Positions 1-8,966 of a stretch of DNA of 64,000 nt are shown here, one piece after another; within the stretch, counting starts at the first letter, position 1, and each line of letters begins with the position of its first letter. Both the position numbers and the translations under genes were made by a program. Where the stretch lies: positions 28,385 to 92,384 of the forward strand of contig ONJR01000060.1 of NCBI GenBank assembly GCA_900318195.1, read 5' to 3'. The notes under the pieces are model-generated. The model was not told where the DNA came from and ran no database searches. It saw only the letters and a list, made by a program, of their open reading frames with translations. The stretch comes from an uncultured Planctomycetota bacterium (lineage in GTDB: Bacteria; Planctomycetota; Planctomycetia; Pirellulales; Thermoguttaceae).

Positions 1-1614
1 GTACTCGCTAACCTTTGCGCCCAGTAGCGGCGTCTGCGCGTCGTCCCAGTTGGTTATAGGGGTGTTAAGTAGTTTCTCGGTCTTTTTGACCAGTTCGGGC
101 AGTATTGGCGCGAGATATACGATAATCTGGCGGAAGAGGTTCAATCCAATCGTAGCGGCGTCCTGCAACTTTTTCCGCGCTTCCTGACGCGCCTCTTCCG
201 TAGCGTTCTCGTCCTTCTCGAGGTTCGTTAGAGCCTTCTTGAGCGTCCAAGGCGCGACTGTCTCAATAAACTGATTCGCACGATATGCGCATTCCAGAGT
301 AATCCGGATCGCCTTGCCGAAATCACACGCCTCGTAAGCTGCGGCGATTTCTTCCGATTTCGACGCCGCTTCCTGGAAGAGTCCTCCATCGTCCGGATAG
401 GCGTCCGACAATCCCGTCGCATTGGCAAACTTCGCCGTACGACTCGCAAGATTGACAACGGCGCCAATAAGGTCGGCGTTCACTTTATTCTCAAACTCTT
501 CCAGATTCAGATCAAGATCGTCGACGCGACCAGTCGTCTTCGAGGAGAAGTAGTAGCGCAAATAGGAGGGATCCAAGTGATTCAGATAGGAGCGCGCGAG
601 AATAAAGGTTCCTTTCGACTTCGACATCTTCTCGCCGTTGACCGTGAGAAACCCATGAATGTGTACTTTTTTCGGCAGATTAAAGCCCGCCGCATTCAGC
701 GTCGTCGGCCAGAAGAGCGTATGGAAGTACGTTATGTCCTTACCAATGAAGTGATGTATCTCCGCATTGGGATTCTGCCACCAATCTTCGACCTTCTCGC
801 CGTTCTTCTCGCACCACTGCGCGGTCGAGCCAACATATCCAATCGGGGCGTCGTACCAGACGTACCAATAATTACCTGGGAAATCGGGGATTTCAAACCC
901 AAAATACGGCGCCGGTCTCGAGATATCCCACGGCCATAGCTCGTCTGATAGGAACTGTCCTTTGAGATAGTTGGCAACTTCAGGCTGAAGAGCGTCGCTC
1001 TTATCGATCCAATCGGCGAGAAACGCGCGCGCTTTTTCGATCTCGACGAAGAGGTGCTTTGATTTCCTCAGCTCGGGAGTTGCGCCAGAAAACACGCTCT
1101 TGGGATTAATAAGTTCCGTCGGGGAATACACGGCGCCGCATTCGCAACTGTCGCCGTACTGATCCGGCTTACCGCACTTTGGACAGGTTCCCTTAACGAA
1201 CCGATCGGCGAGGAAACGTTTCGCCTCAGGGTCGTAGAGTTGCTCAATTTCTTTTTCCGCGACGAGCCTAGAGGCGCGCAACGCGGTCCAGAACCTGTTG
1301 CAATATTCCCTCGTTTGCGGAGAATTCGTACTGCCATAGTTATCGAACTGAATACCGAAATCATTAAAATCCGCGAGGTGCGCGACGCGCACACCGTCGA
1401 TGAATTCTTCTTCGGTAACGCCCTTCTTCTGCGCGGAGATCGTTATAGCGGCGCCATGCGTGTCGTCCGCACAGAAATACCGGCAATTCTCGCCGCGCAT
1501 CTTTTGAAAACGAACCCACACGTCCGTCTGAATGTATTCGACAAGGTGCCCTATATGAATGTTGCCGTTCGCATAAGGCAACGCGCTGGTTACTAGTATT
1601 CTGCGACCGCTCAT
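1..1614 (-). CDS. metG: Methionyl-tRNA synthetase, 3' end cut by window edge
   Basis: Charges tRNA-Met with methionine in the cytoplasm. The frame stays open to base 1, so 538 residues are visible and the C-terminus lies outside the window. The class I signature HIGH is at residues 20-23 and KMSKS at 329-333. A zinc-knuckle insertion (CPKCG then CECG, near residue 145) marks the MetG1 type. The family is usually 550-700 residues, so little besides the anticodon-domain end and any C-terminal tRNA-binding domain is missing. The ATG at 1614 follows GGAG at 6-nt spacing, and a sigma70-like promoter lies 70-100 bp upstream. The gene reads in the same direction as the HzsA-related gene upstream but has its own promoter. 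The assignment is very secure. Confidence 0.97.
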   Translation of the reverse strand, partial: MSGRRILVTSALPYANGNIHIGHLVEYIQTDVWVRFQKMRGENCRYFCADDTHGAAITISAQKKGVTEEEFIDGVRVAHLADFNDFGIQFDNYGSTNSPQTREYCNRFWTALRASRLVAEKEIEQLYDPEAKRFLADRFVKGTCPKCGKPDQYGDSCECGAVYSPTELINPKSVFSGATPELRKSKHLFVEIEKARAFLADWIDKSDALQPEVANYLKGQFLSDELWPWDISRPAPYFGFEIPDFPGNYWYVWYDAPIGYVGSTAQWCEKNGEKVEDWWQNPNAEIHHFIGKDITYFHTLFWPTTLNAAGFNLPKKVHIHGFLTVNGEKMSKSKGTFILARSYLNHLDPSYLRYYFSSKTTGRVDDLDLNLEEFENKVNADLIGAVVNLASRTAKFANATGLSDAYPDDGGLFQEAASKSEEIAAAYEACDFGKAIRITLECAYRANQFIETVAPWTLKKALTNLEKDENATEEARQEARKKLQDAATIGLNLFRQIIVYLAPILPELVKKTEKLLNTPITNWDDAQTPLLGAKVSEY

Positions 1615-1683
1615 AGCCTACTCCACTTTAATTTGATTATTGTTCCTAGTTGCGCGCCGCGTACGAGCGCAATCTAAACCGGT

Positions 1684-1711
1684 ATTATACCGACGGCGCG
1701 TAATTCGTCAA
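1684..1711 (-). promoter_or_regulatory. Sigma70-like promoter of metG
   Basis: On the minus strand TTGACG (1706-1711) and TATAAT (1684-1689) are separated by 16 bp, about 70 bp upstream of the metG start. The -35 lies in the loop of a perfect 10-bp inverted repeat (1691-1700 with 1721-1730) that could also serve as the 3' hairpin of the upstream gene. Confidence 0.7.
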
Positions 1712-1743
1712 CACATTTAGCGCGCCGTCGGCGTCATTCGCTT

Positions 1744-4700
1744 TTATTGCGCGTCTTGCGGCTCGTCGCACAGAATGCGAAAACCGACGTCGAAAACGCG
1801 CTGCCATGGATAGTATGATTCTCTGAACGTCGCCGTCGCGCGATACGGTCGGTCATGCCACGAACCGCCGCGCGCGACGCGTGCCGAAGAGCGTTTGTCC
1901 ATAAAATCAAGTCCGTAGGTCGGCGCGACTGTAGTCGACGTCCATTCGGCAACGTTGCCGCTCATGTCGTAGAGTCCCCATGCGTTCGGAAGATAGCGCC
2001 CAGGTCGCTCGGACAGGAACCCGTTGTCGCAGAATCGTCGGTCTTTCGGAACCCAGTCGTCGTAATAGGTAACGTTCGGCAATGGAACTCGTTTGCGGAA
2101 GTAGTTATCAGAGATAAATTCGATCAGCATTTGATCGGCAAGATTGGCATACTTGGTGAAATCGACTCCCCAATCCCCGAAATAATACGGGGTCGTCGAA
2201 CCCGCGCGATATGCGCGTTCCCATTCCTGTTCCGTCGGCAGTCTAAATCGTTTACCGGTCTTCGCGGAAAGCCATTCGCAAAACGCAACGGCTTCATTCC
2301 AAGACACACGGCATACAGGCAATTCCGGCTCGTTGACAAAGAACCCTCTGAACCCATGCGAAAGTCCCTGGCGCGACTCGACGCCCGAATCGTGATTAGG
2401 ATCAAACACCTCAAACTGCGCGTTCGTAACTTCCCACTCACCGACCCAAAGCGCTCGTTCGGAGCCTGCTTCCTTTGGAATCGCCTTTAGCCGCATAACA
2501 ACGTCGTCGTTCATCGAGACGGTCATGACGTCAAACTGTCCTTCCCGACTCTTAGTAACGGTAACGCGCGCGTCGTTCGGATTCGGTTTCGGCTTGTCAG
2601 GCTCGTTCGGCACGAGATACGGCTCGCTCATATGCCAGACTTCCGTTTTACGCGCTTTGCGATCCCAGTCGGTACGATTGGGGACTTCCCATCCTACTTC
2701 AAGAGGCTTGCCTTGCGCCTCTTGCGCGTCGAGCGTCTTGATTTCACGTTCGAAGCGTTCTCGGAGTTCTTCGCCGCTCGGGAACGCGCGTTTACCCTGC
2801 GAGACTTCGCGAAGAATCTGCCGTTCCCAGTCTGTCGCGTTATTGTTCACTGGTATCTTGATCCATTCGAGCTCGAGCGTCGCGCCCGATTTCGACGGAT
2901 CATATTTCTCGCCGCGCGCCTCCTCAGATTCGTCGTCGAAATTAGCGTACAACTCAAGCAACTCTTTCCTATGTTTGTTCCACTTCTCAACGCGTTCTGC
3001 GCCCGCAAACTCGGTCCACGTGCCATGATACGGCGCGTTCATATCGATCCAAGTTATTATGCGATCCCACGCGTCGGCGTCCATTTGCAGACCGTAGTGT
3101 CCGTTTGCAAGGATCTGATAAAGCTCCGTCGTGTTCGCGCTGAATTCCATCGGATTGAGCAAAAAGTAATCGCTCTCAATTCCAGGTCGCCGTACGAACG
3201 CCTGAAGATTCATATACGAAGTCGAAAACTTACCGCAACGATCGCGCGGTTCGCCCATTTGCAATGCGGTTACAAAATCTGTAATGATCTTGCCCGACCG
3301 GAGATCGAACGGCGTAGCGCCCCATCCTCGATCCTTGCCGTCGTGGCATGCGACGCAGTAATGATCCAAGACAGGCTGAACCTCGCGCTCGAAGGAGAAT
3401 CCGCGCATAGGACCGTTCCAAGGTCGAATCTCCTGCGCAGCGTCCGCTTTGAACGCGACGTTCGCAGTCGAACTCGTCGAATTTTCATCTTCATGACATC
3501 CCACGCAAGCGAGCGTTTCTCCCGGCATGGCGGTAAACCACGACCGCATCTGTTGCAACGCTTGCCCATTTTCATCGAGCGGCTGAATGGCGATCGGCAC
3601 GTTCGCGGGCACGCGGAAGAGTACGGAGCCGTCCTCGTTTACCGGCACGGTTCCAATCGTCTGTCGCACGTCCCAAGGACCGTCGACTCCGATAATAGAG
3701 GTCGCGCCGCCTATCATAGGATAGAGATAGCTGTATGAAAAGACGCGTAAATTCTTCACGGTACCGCGCGGCACGTCCTTGAGACCGTCGCCGAAATAGA
3801 CGTCGGCGCAGTAAACGGTCGCGTCGTTTTTAGTGAGATCAACTCGCTCGCGTAAGACGGGCGGTCGTTCCGTTTCACGCCATGGAGTCGGTTCAAAGAA
3901 CGCGTACTCTTCAGACTCGGCGAGCAGGTACATATTGTCGAATCGATCTACGAGATAGAGCCCCCAGAGCGCGTCGTAATCGGGTTTCGCCGCGACGAGA
4001 TAGTAGTCTTCGCTTAGCGGATAGGGGTGCAGGTATTTCGGCCAACTTTCGTCCGCGATATTATCGCCCCACAAGGTCGAATGGTATTTGGGATCGGTTC
4101 GCGACTCAACCTTTTTCGGATAGCCGCAAATTCTCTCGACGGCGCCCTGCGTCTCCTTGCGTCCTTGCAGTACGTCGAATAGAACCAACTCTCCCATTCG
4201 TGATACGCCATGATGACCGGTAACAATACAGCAGAACTTTGAATTGGAGCCTGGAATAGGGCGCGCGTACATCATCGAGACGGGCCATAACGAATTCGAG
4301 GCGTAATACGCACGTTGATTCGTTCCGTCTGGATTCATTTCAAAGAGCAGTCTTCCTGGCACGTGCGGAATGTCAGTATATTCCCAGCGCAGATATAACA
4401 CTCTTCCGTCCGGCATGAGAGTCGGACACCAGTTATGCTCTTGGTCAAAAGTGAGCCTACGTATTGTGTTCGTTTCGGCGTCTAGTCTAAACGTATTGGT
4501 GACGCGAGTTGTTCCCGAAACGCAAGGGACGGCAATGTAGCACGCCGTCGAGGTAAAGATAACGGAATCGTCCGGCATATAACACGCGTCGTAGCTGTCG
4601 GCGTCGGGAAAATTGGGTAGTTTCGGGGTCATGACGTCGTCCGTCGCCTTATTCTCAGCGGCAGCGTTGAGGTCTAGTTCGTATACGTTCCATCGCCGTT

Positions 4701-6153
4701 CGCGATCCATAGAAGAGACGAGCGCTTTTTCCGCGTCGAAATGAAGATCGAGATCGCCGAGAAAAGTCGGATAATCCGGTTTGAACAGGGACGCAATTTT
4801 GGGCGCGACGTCATCGTCGTTCGAGATCTGCTCGTCAATTTCTTCCGGATCCATTTGATCAAAGACGAAAGGATTGGCAAGCGTTTTAAGTTCGTCGTCA
4901 AACCCATTTGGATTGAGAACGCAATTGCTCTGATAATTTTGCGGCAAACCTAAGTCGCGCGCATGACGTTGAACAAAGATCGTCTTATCAAAATCGAGTA
5001 GCGGATTAGCCCAGCCGACGCGAGAATATAACCTGATCGCCGTCAGATAGAGCGCGGCGAATTCATTTAAAGACTGTTCGTTAAAGGTTGAGCCGACTTG
5101 CGCCAGTTCCTCCGCGCGCTCGCGTAGCGCGCGACATTTTTCAAGGGACTTCGCTAGATATTCCTCGTCGCCGACGTCCTGACGGTATCTCTCGATCGTC
5201 GCGTTCGTACGCTCGCAGAGCTTATTCAATTTTGCAAGATCCGCGACAAACAGAATCGACTTCGGAGGACGTGAAACAGAGTCGTCGTCGGTCTCGTCAA
5301 TCGTTGCTCGACAGTATGCGGTAAGCGCGCCAGTCGCGCCTTGGATTTCGTCGCTGAACATTTTGGGAGTATAGGTCAGTTCGTCATAAACGTCGACCTT
5401 AGCGTTCGTATCCACGTCGCTCCATGGGGTTGCGGAAACGTCGAGCGTAATTCTCTCGCGGGGCACGAGCGCCAAGGCGGTTTCTCGCGCAAAATGGTCG
5501 TCGAACGTCTCGCCGCTTTCACGGCGTTCATAGCGATCGCGCGCAATATACTCGTACCATCCTCCACTCCATGGACTAGGTCGCCACGACGACTGAGCTA
5601 GAATTTTTTCCTTTGCTATTTCGCGCGGCACGTTCCAGGTCGTTGTCATTTTGAATTTTGGCACGAGTCGGAAGGCGCTGAAATGCGGAATATCAGGCGA
5701 ATGGGCGCGAACGGTAAGCGTGTGCTTGCCTGCGTCGACATTTTTCAGTTCCACTTGCCGTTCCCAAGTCGACTCGCTCGTTAGCCAACTCCTATTTACG
5801 CCGGCAAGCGCTTTCGCGGCAACCAACTTGCCGTCGAATTCCAATTCAAGAGGTCGCGAATCACACGCGCTATAAAACGCCCAGAGTTCATAGTCGCCTT
5901 TCTCAGGGAAATCAAGCTCGAAGTCGGCGTGCGAATCGGCGGCGTTGGCGCCGGGACTGAGCGCAACGTAGCGATCAGAATACGGCAGTCCTCGCAACGT
6001 CATATCGCCGGCGTTAAACCACTCGGCGCGAAAAGTAAAAGATTGACTCGTCTCATGAGCGTCCTGCGCGTTAAGGTTAGCCGCCGCGCCACAACACGCC
6101 ATGAACGCGAGAACGCTACGACATATCGTGTTCAGCCAGTAAAACCGCGTCAT
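1744..6153 (-). CDS. Secreted HzsA-related dihaem protein fused to a SUMF1-like domain
   Basis: Large exported protein of about 1469 residues; exact function unknown. A signal peptide (residues 1-28, ending LNA/QD) is followed by an N-terminal beta-sandwich resembling a carbohydrate-binding module and a helical linker. Next comes a beta-propeller-like region resembling the middle domain of hydrazine synthase alpha. It ends in CVGCH, with a second haem motif CVACH about 90 residues on. The last 240 residues form a formylglycine-generating-enzyme/EgtB-type fold (GNVAEW, RVARGGSW, VGFRILCD). The paired catalytic cysteines of true FGE are not seen, so sulfatase activation is unlikely. The ATG at 6153 follows AAGAGG at good spacing; an upstream in-frame GTG at 6225 is less likely. 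Two CxxCH motifs point to covalent haem and periplasmic redox chemistry, which is inference. Confidence 0.85.
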   Translation of the reverse strand: MTRFYWLNTICRSVLAFMACCGAAANLNAQDAHETSQSFTFRAEWFNAGDMTLRGLPYSDRYVALSPGANAADSHADFELDFPEKGDYELWAFYSACDSRPLELEFDGKLVAAKALAGVNRSWLTSESTWERQVELKNVDAGKHTLTVRAHSPDIPHFSAFRLVPKFKMTTTWNVPREIAKEKILAQSSWRPSPWSGGWYEYIARDRYERRESGETFDDHFARETALALVPRERITLDVSATPWSDVDTNAKVDVYDELTYTPKMFSDEIQGATGALTAYCRATIDETDDDSVSRPPKSILFVADLAKLNKLCERTNATIERYRQDVGDEEYLAKSLEKCRALRERAEELAQVGSTFNEQSLNEFAALYLTAIRLYSRVGWANPLLDFDKTIFVQRHARDLGLPQNYQSNCVLNPNGFDDELKTLANPFVFDQMDPEEIDEQISNDDDVAPKIASLFKPDYPTFLGDLDLHFDAEKALVSSMDRERRWNVYELDLNAAAENKATDDVMTPKLPNFPDADSYDACYMPDDSVIFTSTACYIAVPCVSGTTRVTNTFRLDAETNTIRRLTFDQEHNWCPTLMPDGRVLYLRWEYTDIPHVPGRLLFEMNPDGTNQRAYYASNSLWPVSMMYARPIPGSNSKFCCIVTGHHGVSRMGELVLFDVLQGRKETQGAVERICGYPKKVESRTDPKYHSTLWGDNIADESWPKYLHPYPLSEDYYLVAAKPDYDALWGLYLVDRFDNMYLLAESEEYAFFEPTPWRETERPPVLRERVDLTKNDATVYCADVYFGDGLKDVPRGTVKNLRVFSYSYLYPMIGGATSIIGVDGPWDVRQTIGTVPVNEDGSVLFRVPANVPIAIQPLDENGQALQQMRSWFTAMPGETLACVGCHEDENSTSSTANVAFKADAAQEIRPWNGPMRGFSFEREVQPVLDHYCVACHDGKDRGWGATPFDLRSGKIITDFVTALQMGEPRDRCGKFSTSYMNLQAFVRRPGIESDYFLLNPMEFSANTTELYQILANGHYGLQMDADAWDRIITWIDMNAPYHGTWTEFAGAERVEKWNKHRKELLELYANFDDESEEARGEKYDPSKSGATLELEWIKIPVNNNATDWERQILREVSQGKRAFPSGEELRERFEREIKTLDAQEAQGKPLEVGWEVPNRTDWDRKARKTEVWHMSEPYLVPNEPDKPKPNPNDARVTVTKSREGQFDVMTVSMNDDVVMRLKAIPKEAGSERALWVGEWEVTNAQFEVFDPNHDSGVESRQGLSHGFRGFFVNEPELPVCRVSWNEAVAFCEWLSAKTGKRFRLPTEQEWERAYRAGSTTPYYFGDWGVDFTKYANLADQMLIEFISDNYFRKRVPLPNVTYYDDWVPKDRRFCDNGFLSERPGRYLPNAWGLYDMSGNVAEWTSTTVAPTYGLDFMDKRSSARVARGGSWHDRPYRATATFRESYYPWQRVFDVGFRILCDEPQDAQ

Positions 6154-6241
6154 AACTCGCCTCTTGTAGAATGGTAACATCGAAGGTTCACGTCTGCTTA
6201 ACGCGCCGAGAGCGCCTCGCCGCACAAACGCACACTAGTCT

Positions 6242-6269
6242 ATTTTAGCGAATCCGGTCTCAAATTCAA
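6242..6269 (-). promoter_or_regulatory. Sigma70-like promoter of the HzsA-related gene
   Basis: Minus-strand TTGAAT (6264-6269) and TAAAAT (6242-6247) with a 16-bp spacer lie about 90 bp upstream of the ATG at 6153. A start there would make the GTG at 6225 nearly leaderless and supports the downstream ATG. Confidence 0.55.
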
Positions 6270-6308
6270 CTCTTTCGCGCCGTTTCTTGTAAAAAGGACG
6301 CGACGACG

Positions 6309-8261
6309 TTATGCAACCTCGTTCTGCGGCACAAGCGCGACGTTATGAACCCCTTGAATCTCTTTCACAGGCTCACGAGTTGCCCTCTTACGGCTCGGTA
6401 GCAGTCGTAACGAATTCAGTATAGTCGCAAGCGAACTGGCATTATGAACAAGGGCGCCCGTTACAGGAGAAAGCACGCCAAGTACCGCCAAAGAAACGCC
6501 GAGCGCGTTCAAAACGGTCGAGAGAATCAGGTTGCTCTTGACCGTCTTTACAGCGCGCCGCGCTAACGACGCCGCAAATGGCAATTCAGAAATCTCGTCT
6601 CGATACAGAACAATATCCGACGCTTCAGTTGCAATATTCGAACCGACCCCGCCAAGGCTAACGCCTACGTCGGCGCGCTTCAAAGCCGGCGCGTCGTTAA
6701 AACCGTCCCCTACCATGCACACAACTCTTCCCGCACGTCGTAGCTCGTCGATCGCATCGCTCTTATTGACTGGCAACAATCGAGCTCGACACTCTTCTAT
6801 CCCCAAACGTTCGGCAACAGCATGAACAGCCTCGACCGAGTCTCCGGATAAAAGAAGGACACGAAGTCCTAAACTGCGTAGGCGCGCAACCGTTTCTGCA
6901 GCAGACTCGCGAATTGTGTCGGAAATTGCCACACAACCGACTAAGCGTCCTTCAACGCTGACAAACACGACGCTCGCCTGATCAGACCAGCCGTTACGCG
7001 CGACTACCTCGCGACCGTTAAACGGCAACGTCCCATTCGCCGTCACAAAAGAGTCGGTTCCAACGCACACCAAGCGTCCGTCGATATAGCCGGAGACGCC
7101 TCGTCCAGGAGTCGAACTGAAGCGTTCGACCTTTTCGATAAGCTCGTCGACGCCTTCTCGACTTATCGCAATAGCGCGTCCGACCGGATGCTCTGAACGT
7201 GCTTCAAGCGCCGCCGCAACGTCCCAAACTTCGTCCGTCGACATATCGTCAACTAGACTCTTCACCCCCGTAACGTTCATTTTTCCTTCTGTTAGAGTCC
7301 CAGTCTTGTCGAACGCCACGCAGTCGACTTTAGCAAGACGCTCCAACGTGTCCGCAGACTTCAGGAAAACGCGTCGTCGAGTCGCCGCGCTCAGCGCCGC
7401 TAAAAGCGCCGTCGGGGTAGCTAACACAAAGGCGCAGGGACAAAAAACGACGAGAACGGTCGCGGTGCGTCTCAAATCACGGGTTATCAGATACGTTACA
7501 ATCGCCGTCGCAAGCGAGCAGAAGACGAGAATAGTCGCCCAACGATCCGCAATTCGTACAAACCGCACGTCGTCGACGTCAGCCGAACGAACAAGACTGA
7601 CGACACGCTGGTAACTACTATCGGCGGCTTCTTTCTCGACAACCATATCAAAAGAACCGCAGAGATTAATCGATCCGCTAAAAACCTTGCTTGAAACGCT
7701 CTTCTCCACCGGGGTCGACTCGCCGGTCAACGCCTGTTCGTCAATTGTCGTGTCGCCGGAAAGAATACGCCCGTCGACAGGAATACGCTCGCCTGGCGCA
7801 ATCCGAACCACGTCGCCCACGCGCAATTCTTCAACTTCAACGACGCGTTCGTTTCCCAAAGAATTTAGTAAACGAGCTCTCAATGGTATCTGCTCGGACA
7901 TACCGGATATTTCCGAACGCGCACGCGAAGTAGCCCAATCTTCCAACGTTTCGCCGAGCTTCATAATGAACGCCACCTCGCCTGCGGCAAAATATTCCTC
8001 GAGATAAATCGACGCCGCCATTGCGATTACGACCAGTAGATCAGCCTTAACGTCGGCTCTGGTCGTAAGGGCGCGCGTCGCCTCCCAGAAGATCGGAGCG
8101 CCGCACAAGAGAATCGCTATCCAAACTGGATCGACGCCTTTTACGGAAACCGACGCCAAGCTCAAAACAAGCGCGACCGCCGAGACAGCCGCTACGGTAA
8201 ATTTGCCTTTGAGACCACCGTATTCTACGGCTTCGTCAATAGCGTGAACTAAACGTTTCAT
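6309..8261 (-). CDS. Heavy-metal (probably copper) P1B-type ATPase
   Basis: Inner-membrane metal efflux pump of 650 residues from the ATG at 8261, which follows AAAGG at 7-nt spacing; an in-frame ATG at 8276 is possible. It has TGES at 179-182, the intramembrane CPC metal-site motif at 274-276, the phosphorylation site DKTGT at 318-322, the HP locus H358-P359 and GDGFNDAP. There is no N-terminal HMA metal-binding domain, and the region after the first helices starts directly in the core, so it is a short pump. The penultimate membrane segment carries HNASS rather than the classical copper MSxSS or cobalt HEGxT signature, so sequence alone leaves the ion open. The upstream CsoR gene and the operator over its promoter favour Cu(I). 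Confidence 0.93.
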   Translation of the reverse strand: MKRLVHAIDEAVEYGGLKGKFTVAAVSAVALVLSLASVSVKGVDPVWIAILLCGAPIFWEATRALTTRADVKADLLVVIAMAASIYLEEYFAAGEVAFIMKLGETLEDWATSRARSEISGMSEQIPLRARLLNSLGNERVVEVEELRVGDVVRIAPGERIPVDGRILSGDTTIDEQALTGESTPVEKSVSSKVFSGSINLCGSFDMVVEKEAADSSYQRVVSLVRSADVDDVRFVRIADRWATILVFCSLATAIVTYLITRDLRRTATVLVVFCPCAFVLATPTALLAALSAATRRRVFLKSADTLERLAKVDCVAFDKTGTLTEGKMNVTGVKSLVDDMSTDEVWDVAAALEARSEHPVGRAIAISREGVDELIEKVERFSSTPGRGVSGYIDGRLVCVGTDSFVTANGTLPFNGREVVARNGWSDQASVVFVSVEGRLVGCVAISDTIRESAAETVARLRSLGLRVLLLSGDSVEAVHAVAERLGIEECRARLLPVNKSDAIDELRRAGRVVCMVGDGFNDAPALKRADVGVSLGGVGSNIATEASDIVLYRDEISELPFAASLARRAVKTVKSNLILSTVLNALGVSLAVLGVLSPVTGALVHNASSLATILNSLRLLPSRKRATREPVKEIQGVHNVALVPQNEVA

Positions 8262-8278
8262 TGAATCGCCTTTCATTT

Positions 8279-8310
8279 AATGTATACCATACCCAGGTAT
8301 GGTATACATT
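8279..8310. promoter_or_regulatory. Inverted-repeat operator, probably bound by CsoR
   Basis: Perfect inverted repeat with 15-bp arms (8279-8293 and 8296-8310) around a CA centre. The core TACCCAGGTA resembles the TACCC-centred operators of CsoR-family repressors. It overlaps the -10 and presumed start site of the ATPase promoter and ends 17 bp before the ATPase ATG, so a bound protein would block transcription. No second copy was seen in front of csoR itself. Confidence 0.8.
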
Positions 8311-8335
8311 GTATCACGCTACAGAACTCCGTCAA
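8308..8335 (-). promoter_or_regulatory. Sigma70-like promoter of the metal ATPase
   Basis: Minus-strand TTGACG (8330-8335), 16-bp spacer, TACAAT (8308-8313). The -10 abuts and partly overlaps the operator at 8279-8310, and the promoter sits between the csoR stop and the ATPase start. The pump can therefore be transcribed apart from csoR. Confidence 0.75.
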
Positions 8336-8372
8336 GGTCATTAATTTTGCGCTTCTAGAAAATCCTTTTAGG

Positions 8373-8648
8373 CTACTGCATATTGGCGAATCTCTCGACG
8401 GCGACAATAAAGCGATCCACAGCCTCGTCGGCGTCGCCGCGTGCAAAGCTGTCCTTGATACAGTGATTCACGTGCCCTTCAAGGACAATTTGCGCAACCT
8501 TATTGAGCGCGCCTTTGGCGGCGCTAATTTGGGTGAGCACGTCTTCGCATGGCGAATCGCCGTCTATCATGCGGTCGATCGCCTGAACTTGCCCTATTAT
8601 CTTCTTGAGTCGTACGTGTAGCTTTGCCGTGTCTATACACTTTTCCAT
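8373..8648 (-). CDS. csoR: CsoR-family copper-sensing repressor
   Basis: All-helical DUF156/CsoR-RcnR-type repressor of 91 residues that should release its operator when metal binds. Cys34, His59 and Cys63 reproduce the spacing (25 and 4) of the Cu(I) ligands Cys36-His61-Cys65 of CsoR. FrmR/RcnR-type sensors differ at these positions, so Cu(I) is the best guess. The ATG at 8648 has AGGAGG at 6-nt spacing; an ATG two codons upstream directly abuts that ribosome site and is less likely. The gene is followed by its presumed operator and the P-type ATPase. A TACAAT -10 lies at 8705-8710 without a good -35. Confidence 0.92.
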   Translation of the reverse strand: MEKCIDTAKLHVRLKKIIGQVQAIDRMIDGDSPCEDVLTQISAAKGALNKVAQIVLEGHVNHCIKDSFARGDADEAVDRFIVAVERFANMQ

Positions 8649-8966
8649 TTCCATCCTCCTATTGAATCACACGCAAACAACAGCTGCAACCTAGTCGTCG
8701 CTCCATTGTACCACAACGTAAGCAAAACAACAGTAGTCGAGAGCAACCAAGGAGCCAGAGACTCCGACGTCAAACGCATTCATGGCGTCGCTTAGCGCCT
8801 CAAAATGCCTCGCACGGCAATGAACACTATTTTAAAAGAAAAAGATTGACTTTGGCGCGACCCTCTTTAAAATGTAGTCGTCGGGGTCGAGTTACAATTT
8901 CGTCGCCGCCGACAAGCAGGAGCTCTAGTTGCGCTTAAATCCAACCTTGTTTTTAGAGGGTATTCC
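8649..8966. other. Divergent intergenic region
   Basis: About 320 bp between csoR (minus) and the secreted-protein gene at 8967 (plus). It contains the weak csoR promoter near 8705 and a good plus-strand promoter at 8846-8873. No ORF with coding character was seen. Confidence 0.6.
8846..8873 (+). promoter_or_regulatory. Sigma70-like promoter for the secreted paralogue pair
   Basis: TTGACT (8846-8851), 16-bp spacer, TAAAAT (8868-8873), about 95 bp upstream of the ATG at 8967, which itself has an AGAGGG ribosome site. Confidence 0.65.

Noticed and set aside
2632..3738. 368-codon plus-strand open frame inside the HzsA-related gene
   Set aside because: Antisense shadow of a clearly coding frame; high GC at third positions creates long open antisense frames. 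No ribosome site and no recognisable motif.
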